NCBI GenBank assembly: GCA_045402695.1
Contig: JAWPNA010000393.1
Span: forward strand, 1-6,689
Direction: 5' to 3'
Length of the DNA stretch: 6,689 bases
From: JAWPNA01 sp045402695
GTDB taxonomy: Bacteria > Acidobacteriota > Polarisedimenticolia > JACPZX01 > DASXTC01
How positions within the stretch are numbered: the first letter of the stretch is position 1; each line of letters starts with the position of its first letter. Of this stretch, positions 1-6,610 are shown one piece after another. The translations under genes were made by a program, and so were the position numbers. The notes beneath the pieces are model-generated. The model did not search any database. It was not told where the DNA came from and saw only the letters and a program-made list of their open reading frames with translations.

Positions 1-646
1 CCTGCAAGGCGAGCTCGGGCGGCTCGCGGTAAATGCCCAGGCAGAGCCGGACGTTGGGTTTCAGCGGCGCCAGATCACGGATGTCCTGCTCGGTCCGGTG
101 CAGGCGCGACTGCAGGACAACTCCGATGCGCGGGTAGTGGCGCACGAATCGCCGATACAGAGCAAGCGTGGAGTCCGTGGTCGTGTGATCCTCCATGTCG
201 AAGCGGACGAACTGACCGTGCGCGGACGCGCGCTTCAGCAGCGCATCGAGGTTGCGGCCGCAGAGCACCTCGTCCAGCGCCTGACCGAGCGCCGAGAGCT
301 TGATAGAGACGTTCGAGAACGGACTCGCCCGAAGGTCGTCCAGGATAGCCTCGTACTCGTCCAGCACGGCCCTGGTCTCGGCCGCATCGGTGATGGCCTC
401 CCCGAGCACGTCGATGGTGCTGTGCAATCCGTTCGTCTCATACAGGCGGCGAGCCAGCGCGACTGCCTGCGCCCGCGATTCTCCCGCGATGTAGGGCTTC
501 GCGAGAAAGCGCACCACCGGCCTGGGAGCCAGGCGCATGATGCGGCTCCTGAGCCGGCGCGAGAGCGCCGCCTCGACAGCCTGATCCTTCGGGGGCAGGG
601 CATCCCAGGGGTGCGCTCCCGGCTTTCTATCCGTGGTCGTCTGCAT
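1..646 (-). CDS. Proline dehydrogenase, monofunctional type (N-terminal 215 residues, 3' end cut by window edge)
   Basis: The enzyme oxidises L-proline to pyrroline-5-carboxylate with FAD, the first step of proline catabolism, usually at the cytoplasmic face of the membrane. The frame opens at ATG (complement of 644-646) and stays open to base 1. Residues 113-121 read VSIKLSALG, whose Lys116 matches the conserved active-site lysine of the PutA/PRODH barrel. Residues 149-153 read FDMED with the conserved acidic Asp150. Residues 177-189 read VLQSRLHRTEQDI, very close to Thermus PRODH as I remember it. Residues 200-208 read RLCLGIYRE, where the family usually has KGAY. No PutA DNA-binding domain precedes the barrel, so this is the short monofunctional class of about 300 residues. 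The missing C-terminal third should hold the Arg-Arg pair that binds the proline carboxylate. The start is supported by a G-rich ribosome site. Transcription diverges from dnaB. Family assignment is firm; fusion to a P5C dehydrogenase downstream cannot be excluded from this window. Confidence 0.9.
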   Translation of the reverse strand, partial: MQTTTDRKPGAHPWDALPPKDQAVEAALSRRLRSRIMRLAPRPVVRFLAKPYIAGESRAQAVALARRLYETNGLHSTIDVLGEAITDAAETRAVLDEYEAILDDLRASPFSNVSIKLSALGQALDEVLCGRNLDALLKRASAHGQFVRFDMEDHTTTDSTLALYRRFVRHYPRIGVVLQSRLHRTEQDIRDLAPLKPNVRLCLGIYREPPELALQ

Positions 647-651
647 GAAGT

Positions 652-659
652 ACCCCCCT
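652..659 (-). promoter_or_regulatory. Ribosome binding site of the proline dehydrogenase gene
   Basis: Read on the minus strand, AGGGGGGT lies 5 bases before the ATG. It is a G-rich Shine-Dalgarno-like stretch and supports the chosen start. A weak -10-like hexamer, TAGGAT (complement of 680-685), lies about 34 bases upstream of the ATG, without a convincing -35. Confidence 0.5.
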
Positions 660-747
660 GCTTCGTGATGAGAAACGCCATCCTAGCGCGCACTCCACCG
701 CGACACCACTCCTGATCCTCCTCTCCTCGAACTGTGTGTGATGTCGC

Positions 748-771
748 CCGGCACCACAGTCGAGGTGCCGG
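748..771. repeat. Perfect 8-bp inverted repeat, possible operator
   Basis: CCGGCACC at 748-755 is the exact reverse complement of GGTGCCGG at 764-771, with an 8-base spacer (ACAGTCGA). The right arm lies where the -35 of the dnaB promoter would be (about 766-772). Both flanking genes start here, so a transcription terminator is unlikely. A dimeric repressor or activator site is the simplest reading, but no regulator is known. In GC-rich DNA an 8-bp match can arise by chance. Confidence 0.4.
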
Positions 772-786
772 ATCCCGCCGACGCTG

Positions 787-795
787 TGATATAGT
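787..795 (+). promoter_or_regulatory. Extended -10 promoter for dnaB
   Basis: TGATATAGT fits the extended -10 form TGnTATAAT, with five of six -10 bases matching. No good -35 is found 16-19 bases upstream, as is common for extended -10 promoters. The start of transcription would fall near 802, giving a leader of about 39 bases before the dnaB ATG. It is the only AT-rich word in an otherwise GC-rich stretch. Confidence 0.5.
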
Positions 796-840
796 GTCGC
801 GTCGTCTCATCCATCGCCGGTCGCTCACCCCTTCGCTCAG

Positions 841-2181
841 ATGGCCGACATCACACTCGAAAAGAACCTTCCTCATAACCTTGATGCCGAGCGCTCGATC
901 CTCGGCTCGATCCTCCTCGACAAACGAGCGCTCAACATGGCGCAGGAAATCCTCCGCGAGATCGACTTCTACCGGGAAGGCCATCGCAAGATCTACCGCA
1001 CGATGGAGATCCTGACCGAGCGCTCCAGCGAGATCGATCCCGTCACGCTCAAAAACGAGCTGCAGCGCACGGGCGACCTCGAGGCCGCGGGCGGCGCCGC
1101 CTACATCGCTTCTCTGATGGACGGCGTGCCCAGGTCGGCCAACGTCGAGCACTACGCGCGGATCGTCAAGGAGAAGGCGATCCTGCGCGGGCTGATCGAC
1201 GCGGGTAATCGCATCATCAACCAATGCTACGAAGGAGAGGCCTCGGCCAAGGACCTCCTCGACGACGCGCAGCGGCAGATCTTCGCCATCGCCGAGGGAA
1301 ACCTGAGCGGCGGGTTCGTTCCGGTGAGTGACGTGGCCGGCAACACGCTGGAGTACATCGACCGATTGCAGGCGCACAAGGAGCTTATCACCGGCGTCCC
1401 CACGGGCTTCGAACGGCTCGACGAGCTGACCTCGGGGCTCCAGAACTCGGACATGATCGTGCTGGCGGCCAGACCCTCGATGGGCAAGACAGCCCTGGCG
1501 CTCAACATCGCCCAGCACGTTGCGGTGACGACCGGCCGCACCGTCGGGGTTTTCAGCCTGGAGATGTCCAAAGAGCAGCTCTTCCTCAGGATGCTCTGCG
1601 CCCAGGCCCGCGTGGACGCGCACCGCCTGCGCACCGGAAAGCTGGGCAGGGAGGAGACTCAGAAGCTCATCCTCGCCTTCGGCGCGCTGACGGAAGCGAA
1701 AATCTTCATCGACGACACTCCGGGGCTGTCGATCTTCGAGATGCGTGCCAAGGCGCGCCGCCTCAAGGCCGAGCGAGGTCTCGATCTGCTCATTGTGGAT
1801 TACCTCCAGCTCCTTCGCGGCCGGTCGCGCTACGAGAACCGCACGCAGGAAGTCTCCGATATTTCGCGCTCGCTGAAGGGACTGGCCAAAGAGCTCAGCG
1901 TGCCCGTCATCGCGCTCTCCCAGCTGTCCCGCGCACCCGAGCAGCGCGGAGGCGATCACAAACCTCAGCTCTCCGATCTGCGCGAGTCAGGATCGATCGA
2001 GCAGGACGCCGACGTGGTCATCTTCATCTACCGCGAGGAGGTGTACAAGCCCACCGAGGAAAACCAGGGAGTCGCGAGGCTCCTGATCGAGAAACAGAGG
2101 AACGGGCCCACCGGAGCTCTGGAGCTCGTCTTCATCAAGGAATACACCAAGTTCGAGAACCCCGCGTGGCGCCCGAGTTGA
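841..2181 (+). CDS. dnaB: Replicative DNA helicase DnaB
   Basis: This is the hexameric ATP-driven helicase that unwinds DNA at the replication fork and recruits primase. The 446-residue length is normal for DnaB. Residues 10-105 form the N-terminal primase-binding domain, opening with the typical NLPHNLDAERSILGSIL. A linker follows, then the RecA-like domain from about residue 180. Walker A is ARPSMGKTAL (210-219, Lys216, Thr217). Glu241 in SLEMS is the likely catalytic glutamate. Walker B is LLIVDYLQLL (316-325, Asp320). SQLSR at 360-364 supplies the sensor glutamine, and KQRNGPTG at 418-425 matches the arginine-finger region. All key residues are present and no intein interrupts the gene, although dnaB is a common intein site. 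ATG 841 is chosen because the protein start fits the family and the upstream frame meets a TGA at 787-789 with no other start. It has no clear Shine-Dalgarno. Its end overlaps alr by 16 bases, suggesting one transcript. Confidence 0.97.
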   Translation: MADITLEKNLPHNLDAERSILGSILLDKRALNMAQEILREIDFYREGHRKIYRTMEILTERSSEIDPVTLKNELQRTGDLEAAGGAAYIASLMDGVPRSANVEHYARIVKEKAILRGLIDAGNRIINQCYEGEASAKDLLDDAQRQIFAIAEGNLSGGFVPVSDVAGNTLEYIDRLQAHKELITGVPTGFERLDELTSGLQNSDMIVLAARPSMGKTALALNIAQHVAVTTGRTVGVFSLEMSKEQLFLRMLCAQARVDAHRLRTGKLGREETQKLILAFGALTEAKIFIDDTPGLSIFEMRAKARRLKAERGLDLLIVDYLQLLRGRSRYENRTQEVSDISRSLKGLAKELSVPVIALSQLSRAPEQRGGDHKPQLSDLRESGSIEQDADVVIFIYREEVYKPTEENQGVARLLIEKQRNGPTGALELVFIKEYTKFENPAWRPS

Positions 2182-3338
2182 CGCACCGATCCGGCTCCGC
2201 CACCCCCGGAGCGCCCATCGCAGGGCATCGCGCCTGGGTGGAAGTGGACCTCGGGGCGCTGTCTCACAACTACCGCCTCATCCGCGGCCTGATCGGTCCG
2301 CAGCGCCGAATCCTCGCGGTGGTCAAGGCGAACGCCTACGGCCATGGAGCGCCGGAGGTGGCGCTCAGACTCGAAGCCGAGGGGGCCGACCTGTTCGGCG
2401 TCGCGATCCCGGAGGAGGGGCTCGAGTTGCGCCGCAGAGGTGTGCGCGCCCCGATTCTGGTCGTGGGCGCCGCCGCGGAGGATCAGCTCCCTGGTATGAC
2501 GGCTGCGGACCTCATGCCCACCGCCTACGGCCCGCGGTTCCTCGAGGCCATCCTCTCGGAAGGGGCGCGCCGCGGCAGCCCGGTCCGCTTCCACCTGAAG
2601 GTGGACACGGGAATGGGCCGGCTCGGACTGCTTCCCGACCAGATTCCGGAAGCCCTGGAGCGTCTCTCGGCTTTCCGGGCCCGCGCGACGCTCGATGGAG
2701 TTTTCACAACCCTCGCGGGCGCCGACGACCCGGGCGACCCGCGCACGCGCGTCCAGATCGCGACCTTCCTCTCGGCGGTCAACCTCGTGCGCGCCTCCGG
2801 CCTGACTCCCCGGCACGTGCACGCCGCCAACAGCGGTGGGATCATCAACTTCCCATCAGCGTGGCTCGACACCGTCAGGCCCGGCATCATGCTGTACGGC
2901 ATCCACCCTTCGGACCGTTCGGAGCGCCTGGACCTCAGGCCCGCGCTCTCATTCAAGACCCGCCTTGTCCTGGTGAAACGGGTGCCGGCCGGCACCCCCT
3001 TGGGATACGGCGGTGACGTCGTGACCTCTCGCGCCAGCATCATCGGCACCGTGGCCGCGGGCTACGCCGACGGTCTCGCACGGCTGCTCTCGACGAAAGG
3101 AGAAGCCCTGGTGCGTGGCCGGCGCGTCCGCTTCGCGGGGCGCATCTCGATGGACCACGCGATGGTGGATCTGACGGAAGTACCTCAAGCGGCCGAAGGA
3201 GACGAAGTGGTGCTGATCGGAGGCCAGGGCGGCGACGCCATCACCGCGGAGGCCTTCGCCCGGTGGGCCGAGACCATCCCGTACGAGATCCTCAGCCGCC
3301 TTGGGCCGCGTGTCCCGCGGATCTTCGTGCCGGGCTGA
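2166..3338 (+). CDS. alr: Alanine racemase (PLP-dependent)
   Basis: It interconverts L- and D-alanine in the cytoplasm, supplying D-alanine for peptidoglycan. The 390-residue length suits the family. AVVKANAYGHG (51-61) holds Lys54, which forms the Schiff base with PLP. Tyr281 in LGYGG corresponds to the second catalytic base (Tyr265 in the Geobacillus enzyme). HLKVDTGMGRLG (143-154) holds Lys145 and Arg152, equal to Lys129 and Arg136. HAANS (219-223) is the PLP-phosphate loop. Arg238 in VRPGI is the arginine facing the pyridine nitrogen. ISMD (327-330) is the conserved substrate-side segment. The position of the conserved histidine that bridges the tyrosine and arginine (His166, usually THF) is Thr182 here. 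GTG 2166 overlaps the dnaB end by 16 bases; TTG 2178, overlapping the dnaB stop as TTGA, is an alternative start. Neither has a strong ribosome site, so translational coupling to dnaB is likely. The family call is secure. Confidence 0.95.
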   Translation: MAPELTHRSGSATPGAPIAGHRAWVEVDLGALSHNYRLIRGLIGPQRRILAVVKANAYGHGAPEVALRLEAEGADLFGVAIPEEGLELRRRGVRAPILVVGAAAEDQLPGMTAADLMPTAYGPRFLEAILSEGARRGSPVRFHLKVDTGMGRLGLLPDQIPEALERLSAFRARATLDGVFTTLAGADDPGDPRTRVQIATFLSAVNLVRASGLTPRHVHAANSGGIINFPSAWLDTVRPGIMLYGIHPSDRSERLDLRPALSFKTRLVLVKRVPAGTPLGYGGDVVTSRASIIGTVAAGYADGLARLLSTKGEALVRGRRVRFAGRISMDHAMVDLTEVPQAAEGDEVVLIGGQGGDAITAEAFARWAETIPYEILSRLGPRVPRIFVPG

Positions 3339-3344
3339 CACGAC

Positions 3345-3368
3345 CGCGGCGGTTGACCTGACGCCGCG
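3345..3368. repeat. Perfect 7-bp inverted repeat enclosing a -35 box
   Basis: CGCGGCG at 3345-3351 and CGCCGCG at 3362-3368 are exact reverse complements around a 10-base loop. The loop contains TTGACC, the -35 of the next promoter. In RNA this could be a GC-rich hairpin shortly after the alr stop, but the nearest T-run (TTTT, 3379-3382) begins 10 bases beyond the stem, so it is not a classic intrinsic terminator. An operator over the -35 is the other reading. Confidence 0.4.
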
Positions 3369-3381
3369 ATCGGAATACTTT
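3353..3381 (+). promoter_or_regulatory. Sigma70-like promoter for the PIN/TRAM-cytochrome unit
   Basis: TTGACC (3353-3358, five of six matches to the -35) and TACTTT (3376-3381, which keeps the key first TA and final T) are separated by exactly 17 bases. Transcription would start near 3388, about 75 bases before the ATG at 3464. The position between the alr stop and the next gene suggests that the downstream pair is transcribed independently of dnaB-alr. Confidence 0.5.
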
Positions 3382-3449
3382 TGATGCCACGTCATGGCCG
3401 CCGACCCGCATCAAAGGTGACCGATGCGGGATGGCCCCGCGGACCAACA

Positions 3450-3459
3450 GGGAGAGGAG
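3450..3459 (+). promoter_or_regulatory. Shine-Dalgarno that selects the PIN/TRAM start
   Basis: GGGAGAGGAG lies 4 bases before ATG 3464 and contains AGGAG. It is the strongest ribosome site in the window and favours ATG 3464 over the in-frame ATG 3431. The latter has only AGGTGA (3415-3420), 10 bases upstream. Confidence 0.6.
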
Positions 3460-3463
3460 AGAC

Positions 3464-4600
3464 ATGGCCCTCATCGTCCTGCGTTGCATCCTGTTGATTC
3501 TCTGCTCGATTGCCGCGGTGGCCTTCAAGCCCTTGGCTCCCCAGTTCCTCGCCGGTCCGTCGGTCGTGGTGGCGAACCTTCTGCTGGGTATCGCGCTGGG
3601 GGGAGTGGGGCTGGCCGCGGAGTGGTACCTCCGCCGAGCGCCCTTCCGCGTCCTGGTGGGGGGCGTGTCCGGCTTGATTCTCGGGGCGGCGGTCGCACGC
3701 GTGGTGATGGACGCGGTGCCTCCCGGCCTCGTGATGCGCGGATGGCCTCTCGCCCCCGACTTGCTGCGGCCGATCGTCTACCTCCTCCTGGCCCTGGTGG
3801 GCCTTCTGATCGGCGGCCACAAGGGCAGCAACTTCCGCGCCGATCGGCTCTTGTCGGCCTTCCGGCCCAGCGAGGACCGGCGAAGCTGCAAGATCCTCGA
3901 CACCAGCGTCATCATTGACGGCAGGATCGCCGACATCGGCGAGACGGGGTTCATAGACGGCCTCCTCGTGATACCCCAGTTCGTGCTGCGGGAGCTCCAG
4001 TACGTCGCGGACTCCGCCGACCCGCTCAAGCGGAACCGCGGCCGCAAAGGACTTGACATCCTGCAGCGCCTCAAGAAGAGCCCGCAGGTCAACGTCACGA
4101 TTTCAGACGCAGACTTCCCCGCGGTGCGCGACGTGGATCAGAAATTGATCGAACTGGCGCGGCAGATGGGCGCCAAGATCATCACCAACGACTTCAACCT
4201 CAACAAGGTGGCTCAGTTGCGGGGCGTCGAGGTCCTCAACATCAACGAGCTGGCCAACTCACTGAAACCGGTGGTGCTGCCCGGCGAGACGATGAAGGTG
4301 TTCATCCTGAAAGAAGGAAAGGAGTCCAACCAGGGCGTCGCCTACCTCGACGACGGCACGATGGTAGTGGTGGACAACGCCCGCAAGATGATTGGCAGGA
4401 ACGCCGACATCGTCGTGACCTCCGTGCTGCAGACCACCGCGGGCAAGATGTTCTTCGGGCGCTTCCCGAACGAACTGGAGAAGGGCCAGATGAAGAGGTC
4501 CGTCCGCGAGCGGGACTTCAGGGAGGCGAAGGAAGCTCGTGAACCCCGCGACGCGCACGAGGGGCAGGAGACCGAGGAGAAGCAGGCCGAAGACGCCTAG
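3464..4600 (+). CDS. YacL-like membrane-anchored PIN/TRAM domain protein (putative ribonuclease)
   Basis: From ATG 3464 the protein has 378 residues, close to Bacillus YacL. Four hydrophobic segments (about 2-20, 34-54, 62-82 and 103-118) form a membrane anchor. A PIN nuclease domain follows at about 142-265. ILDTSVIIDGR carries Asp146, VLRELQ carries Glu177, DVDQKLIELA carries Asp225, and ITNDFNL carries Asp243; together these make the acidic metal site of PIN nucleases. A TRAM domain (about 272-335), a beta-barrel that usually binds RNA, starts with LPGETMKVFILKEG. The last 43 residues are a highly charged, probably disordered or coiled tail. All acidic residues are present, so it is probably an active Mg2+-dependent nuclease on the cytoplasmic face. 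The cellular substrate of this family is poorly known. A longer form from ATG 3431 would add 11 basic residues before the first membrane segment. The cytochrome gene begins 5 bases after its stop, suggesting co-transcription. Confidence 0.92.
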   Translation: MALIVLRCILLILCSIAAVAFKPLAPQFLAGPSVVVANLLLGIALGGVGLAAEWYLRRAPFRVLVGGVSGLILGAAVARVVMDAVPPGLVMRGWPLAPDLLRPIVYLLLALVGLLIGGHKGSNFRADRLLSAFRPSEDRRSCKILDTSVIIDGRIADIGETGFIDGLLVIPQFVLRELQYVADSADPLKRNRGRKGLDILQRLKKSPQVNVTISDADFPAVRDVDQKLIELARQMGAKIITNDFNLNKVAQLRGVEVLNINELANSLKPVVLPGETMKVFILKEGKESNQGVAYLDDGTMVVVDNARKMIGRNADIVVTSVLQTTAGKMFFGRFPNELEKGQMKRSVRERDFREAKEAREPRDAHEGQETEEKQAEDA

Positions 4601-4605
4601 GCAAA

Positions 4606-6606
4606 ATGAAGCTGCGCAGCCTCCTGTTTCTCGGCTTGCTCGCCAGCGCCTCCTGCTCGCCCACATCGCCGCAGCGATCGGTGCCGCGATGGCGGGACGC
4701 CACATACGTGGGGTCCACCACATGCGGCGGCTGCCACGCCGAGGTCGCCGCCTCCTTCAGGCGCACGGGCATGGGCCGCGCGTTCTATCCCCTCGCCGGC
4801 AACATCGTCGAGACGTTCGGCGTGACGATCGTCATCCCCGGGCAATCGCTCAGGTACACCCTCTTCGAGAAGGAGGGACGGCACTATCAGAGGCAGTTCC
4901 AGGTTGACGCGCGAGGTCGCGAGACCAACGTCGACGTGCGCGAGATGATCTACGTCGTCGGCTCGGGCAACCACAGCCGTTCCTACATCACCGTGGACCG
5001 AGGGCGACTCTACCAGATGCCGGTTTGCTGGTACCCAACGCCGCGGGTGTGGGACCTCTGCCCGGGGTACGAGCTGCGCAACGAGCACTTCCAGAGGGAA
5101 GTGGATGACACATGCCTCTTCTGCCACAACGGACGCATGGAGCCCGCCGGCCGATTCGGCAACACCTTCAAGGAGCCATTTGTGAGCGGGATCGACTGCG
5201 AGCGCTGCCATGGGCCGGGCTCCGCGCATGTCGCCCGTTGGTCCACGCCGGCAGGCGAGGATCTGCTGCCTCCCCGGCAGCGCCGTGAAGATCGGAGTGA
5301 CGACACGATCGTGAATCCGCGACGCCTTCCCCCCAATCTCGCGATGCACGTCTGCATGCAGTGTCACCTGGCAGACGCCGGGCAGAGCGAACGAGTGGTT
5401 CGTTTCGAGGCGCCCTTCCGCGACTACCGTCCCGGGCTTCCGCTGCACAGGTTCCTCGCCGTGTACACCTACCGTCAGAAACTGCCCGGCGTCTTTGGAC
5501 TGGGGGCGCAGGCCGACCGGCTGGTGCTGAGTCGTTGCTACAGGGAAAGCGGCGGGCGGCTCGCCTGCACGACCTGCCACGATCCACACCGGGAGGTGTA
5601 TGAGATCGCCGCTGCTCAGCCCGGCCGGTTCGATGACGCATGCAGGTCCTGTCACGCAAAGGAAGCCTGTGCGGCGCCCCCGGCGCAACGCTTGGGCGAC
5701 TGTGTTGGATGCCACATGCGCCGCGCGGAGCCGAGGGACCAGAAGCACACGACCTTCACCGACCACTGGATCCGCAGGCGCCCTGATGAGGGCCTCGCGG
5801 CCGGGCGCACCGACTTCACGATGGAGCCGCTCTTCGAGGATGCGGCCCGTGAGGATCCGGCGGAGCGTGCCCTTGATCTGGGACGCGCCTACTACTCCAA
5901 GAAGACCGGCTCTGCCGACGGCCGTCCGATGCCCTGGGACCTGAGCCTCGCATCGTTGAACGAGGCGATCAGGCTTGAACCGGAGCTCGCGCCGGCCCAC
6001 TTCTTCCTCGGCAAGGTGGAGATGTCGCGCGGGTTCGCCCAGAGAGCAGAAAAGCACTTCCGCAGGGCGATCGAAGTCGACTCTGGCTACGTCGAGGCGC
6101 ACCAGGAGCTTGGCTCCGCATTGCTGCAGCAAGGGCGGACCGAAGAGTCGGCGGTCGCGCTCGGCAAGGCGCTGGCTCTCGGCCCGCGAGGCGATGATGA
6201 AGGGGCGGTGCTCAACGAGATGGCTCGCGTCGAGATGCAGAGCGGCCGCCTGGACGAGGCGGGCCGCAGGCTCGAGGCCGCTTCGAAGATCGAGCCATTC
6301 AGCCCTGAGATCCATGCGAACAAAGGGCTCCTGCGAGGTCTGCAGGGCGACACGGCCGGCGCGATCGCTTCGCTGCTCGAAGCCCTCCGCTTCGCGCCGA
6401 ACCATCCAGCCATCCATCGCCACCTCGCGGACGCGCTCATCAGAGAAGGACCGCGGCGCGATCTGGAAGAGGCTCTTGTCGAGGCGAGGCGTGCGGTCGA
6501 GCTGTCTCCCGGCGACGCCGGAGCCTTGGCAACGCTTCAGAAAGTCTGCGCCGCCGCCGGCCGGGCCCGCTGCGCGGAGCCGGCTCCCTCTCCCCGCGGA
6601 TCCTGA
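4606..6606 (+). CDS. Heptaheme c-type cytochrome with C-terminal TPR array (c554-like)
   Basis: The 666-residue protein begins with an export signal, MKLRSLLFLGLLASASC. Cys17 may be a lipoprotein anchor, although Ser at -3 is atypical, so a plain Sec signal peptide is possible. Seven CxxCH heme sites lie at 40-44, 170-174, 198-202, 250-254, 321-325, 346-350 and 366-370. Nine further histidines (93, 123, 161, 208, 248, 281, 328, 381, 387) could serve as distal ligands, enough for bis-His coordination. CERCHGPGSAH and the closing HTTFTDHWIRRR segment are typical of c554-like multiheme proteins joined to TPRs, found in environmental bacteria. Residues from about 418 to 655 form roughly six TPR units (for example 462-494, 495-528, 532-565, 566-599, 600-636), suggesting docking to a partner. 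It should act outside the cytoplasm in electron transfer; the redox partner or substrate cannot be read from the sequence. Spacing of 5 bases and a weak ribosome site imply coupling to the PIN/TRAM gene. Confidence 0.88.
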   Translation: MKLRSLLFLGLLASASCSPTSPQRSVPRWRDATYVGSTTCGGCHAEVAASFRRTGMGRAFYPLAGNIVETFGVTIVIPGQSLRYTLFEKEGRHYQRQFQVDARGRETNVDVREMIYVVGSGNHSRSYITVDRGRLYQMPVCWYPTPRVWDLCPGYELRNEHFQREVDDTCLFCHNGRMEPAGRFGNTFKEPFVSGIDCERCHGPGSAHVARWSTPAGEDLLPPRQRREDRSDDTIVNPRRLPPNLAMHVCMQCHLADAGQSERVVRFEAPFRDYRPGLPLHRFLAVYTYRQKLPGVFGLGAQADRLVLSRCYRESGGRLACTTCHDPHREVYEIAAAQPGRFDDACRSCHAKEACAAPPAQRLGDCVGCHMRRAEPRDQKHTTFTDHWIRRRPDEGLAAGRTDFTMEPLFEDAAREDPAERALDLGRAYYSKKTGSADGRPMPWDLSLASLNEAIRLEPELAPAHFFLGKVEMSRGFAQRAEKHFRRAIEVDSGYVEAHQELGSALLQQGRTEESAVALGKALALGPRGDDEGAVLNEMARVEMQSGRLDEAGRRLEAASKIEPFSPEIHANKGLLRGLQGDTAGAIASLLEALRFAPNHPAIHRHLADALIREGPRRDLEEALVEARRAVELSPGDAGALATLQKVCAAAGRARCAEPAPSPRGS

Positions 6607-6610
6607 CTCG

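Larger units (their letters stand above)
647..840. other. Divergent intergenic control region between proline dehydrogenase and dnaB
   Basis: These 194 bases separate two outward-facing genes. I see no credible coding frame here. Contents: the G-rich ribosome site of the minus-strand gene (652-659), a weak minus-strand -10-like TAGGAT (680-685), a perfect 8-bp inverted repeat (748-771) and an extended -10 promoter pointing at dnaB (787-795). Two similar words, TGTGATGTCGC at 737-747 and TGTGATATAGTGTCGC at 785-800, flank the inverted repeat as an imperfect direct repeat and may be chance. No terminator is expected because both genes begin here. Confidence 0.7.

Noticed and set aside
98..715. 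205-codon plus-strand frame over the proline dehydrogenase gene
   Set aside because: The minus strand carries conserved PRODH motifs (VSIKLSALG, FDMED, VLQSRLHRT). The plus-strand product is Arg/His-rich shadow sequence.
235..1959. 574-codon open frame on the minus strand, antisense to dnaB
   Set aside because: It lies across two genes with clear family motifs in other frames. The translation is low in recognisable domains and arises from GC-rich third positions of dnaB and the proline dehydrogenase gene.
841..2181. Intein inside dnaB
   Set aside because: DnaB is a common intein host, but the Walker A and downstream motifs are continuous and the length is normal (446 residues).
2028..2822. 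264-codon minus-strand frame over the dnaB-alr junction
   Set aside because: It is antisense to strongly conserved DnaB and Alr coding sequence and has no recognisable motif.
3339..3390. Intrinsic terminator after alr
   Set aside because: The GC-rich stem at 3345-3368 is not directly followed by a T-run; the only TTTT starts 10 bases later, and the loop holds a -35 box instead.
3424..3918. Plus-strand frame starting at ATG 3424 with AAAGGTGA just upstream
   Set aside because: It overlaps the membrane segments of the YacL-like gene in another frame, and its product is a Gly/Arg/Pro-rich sequence without domain character. The ribosome-like site is probably chance.
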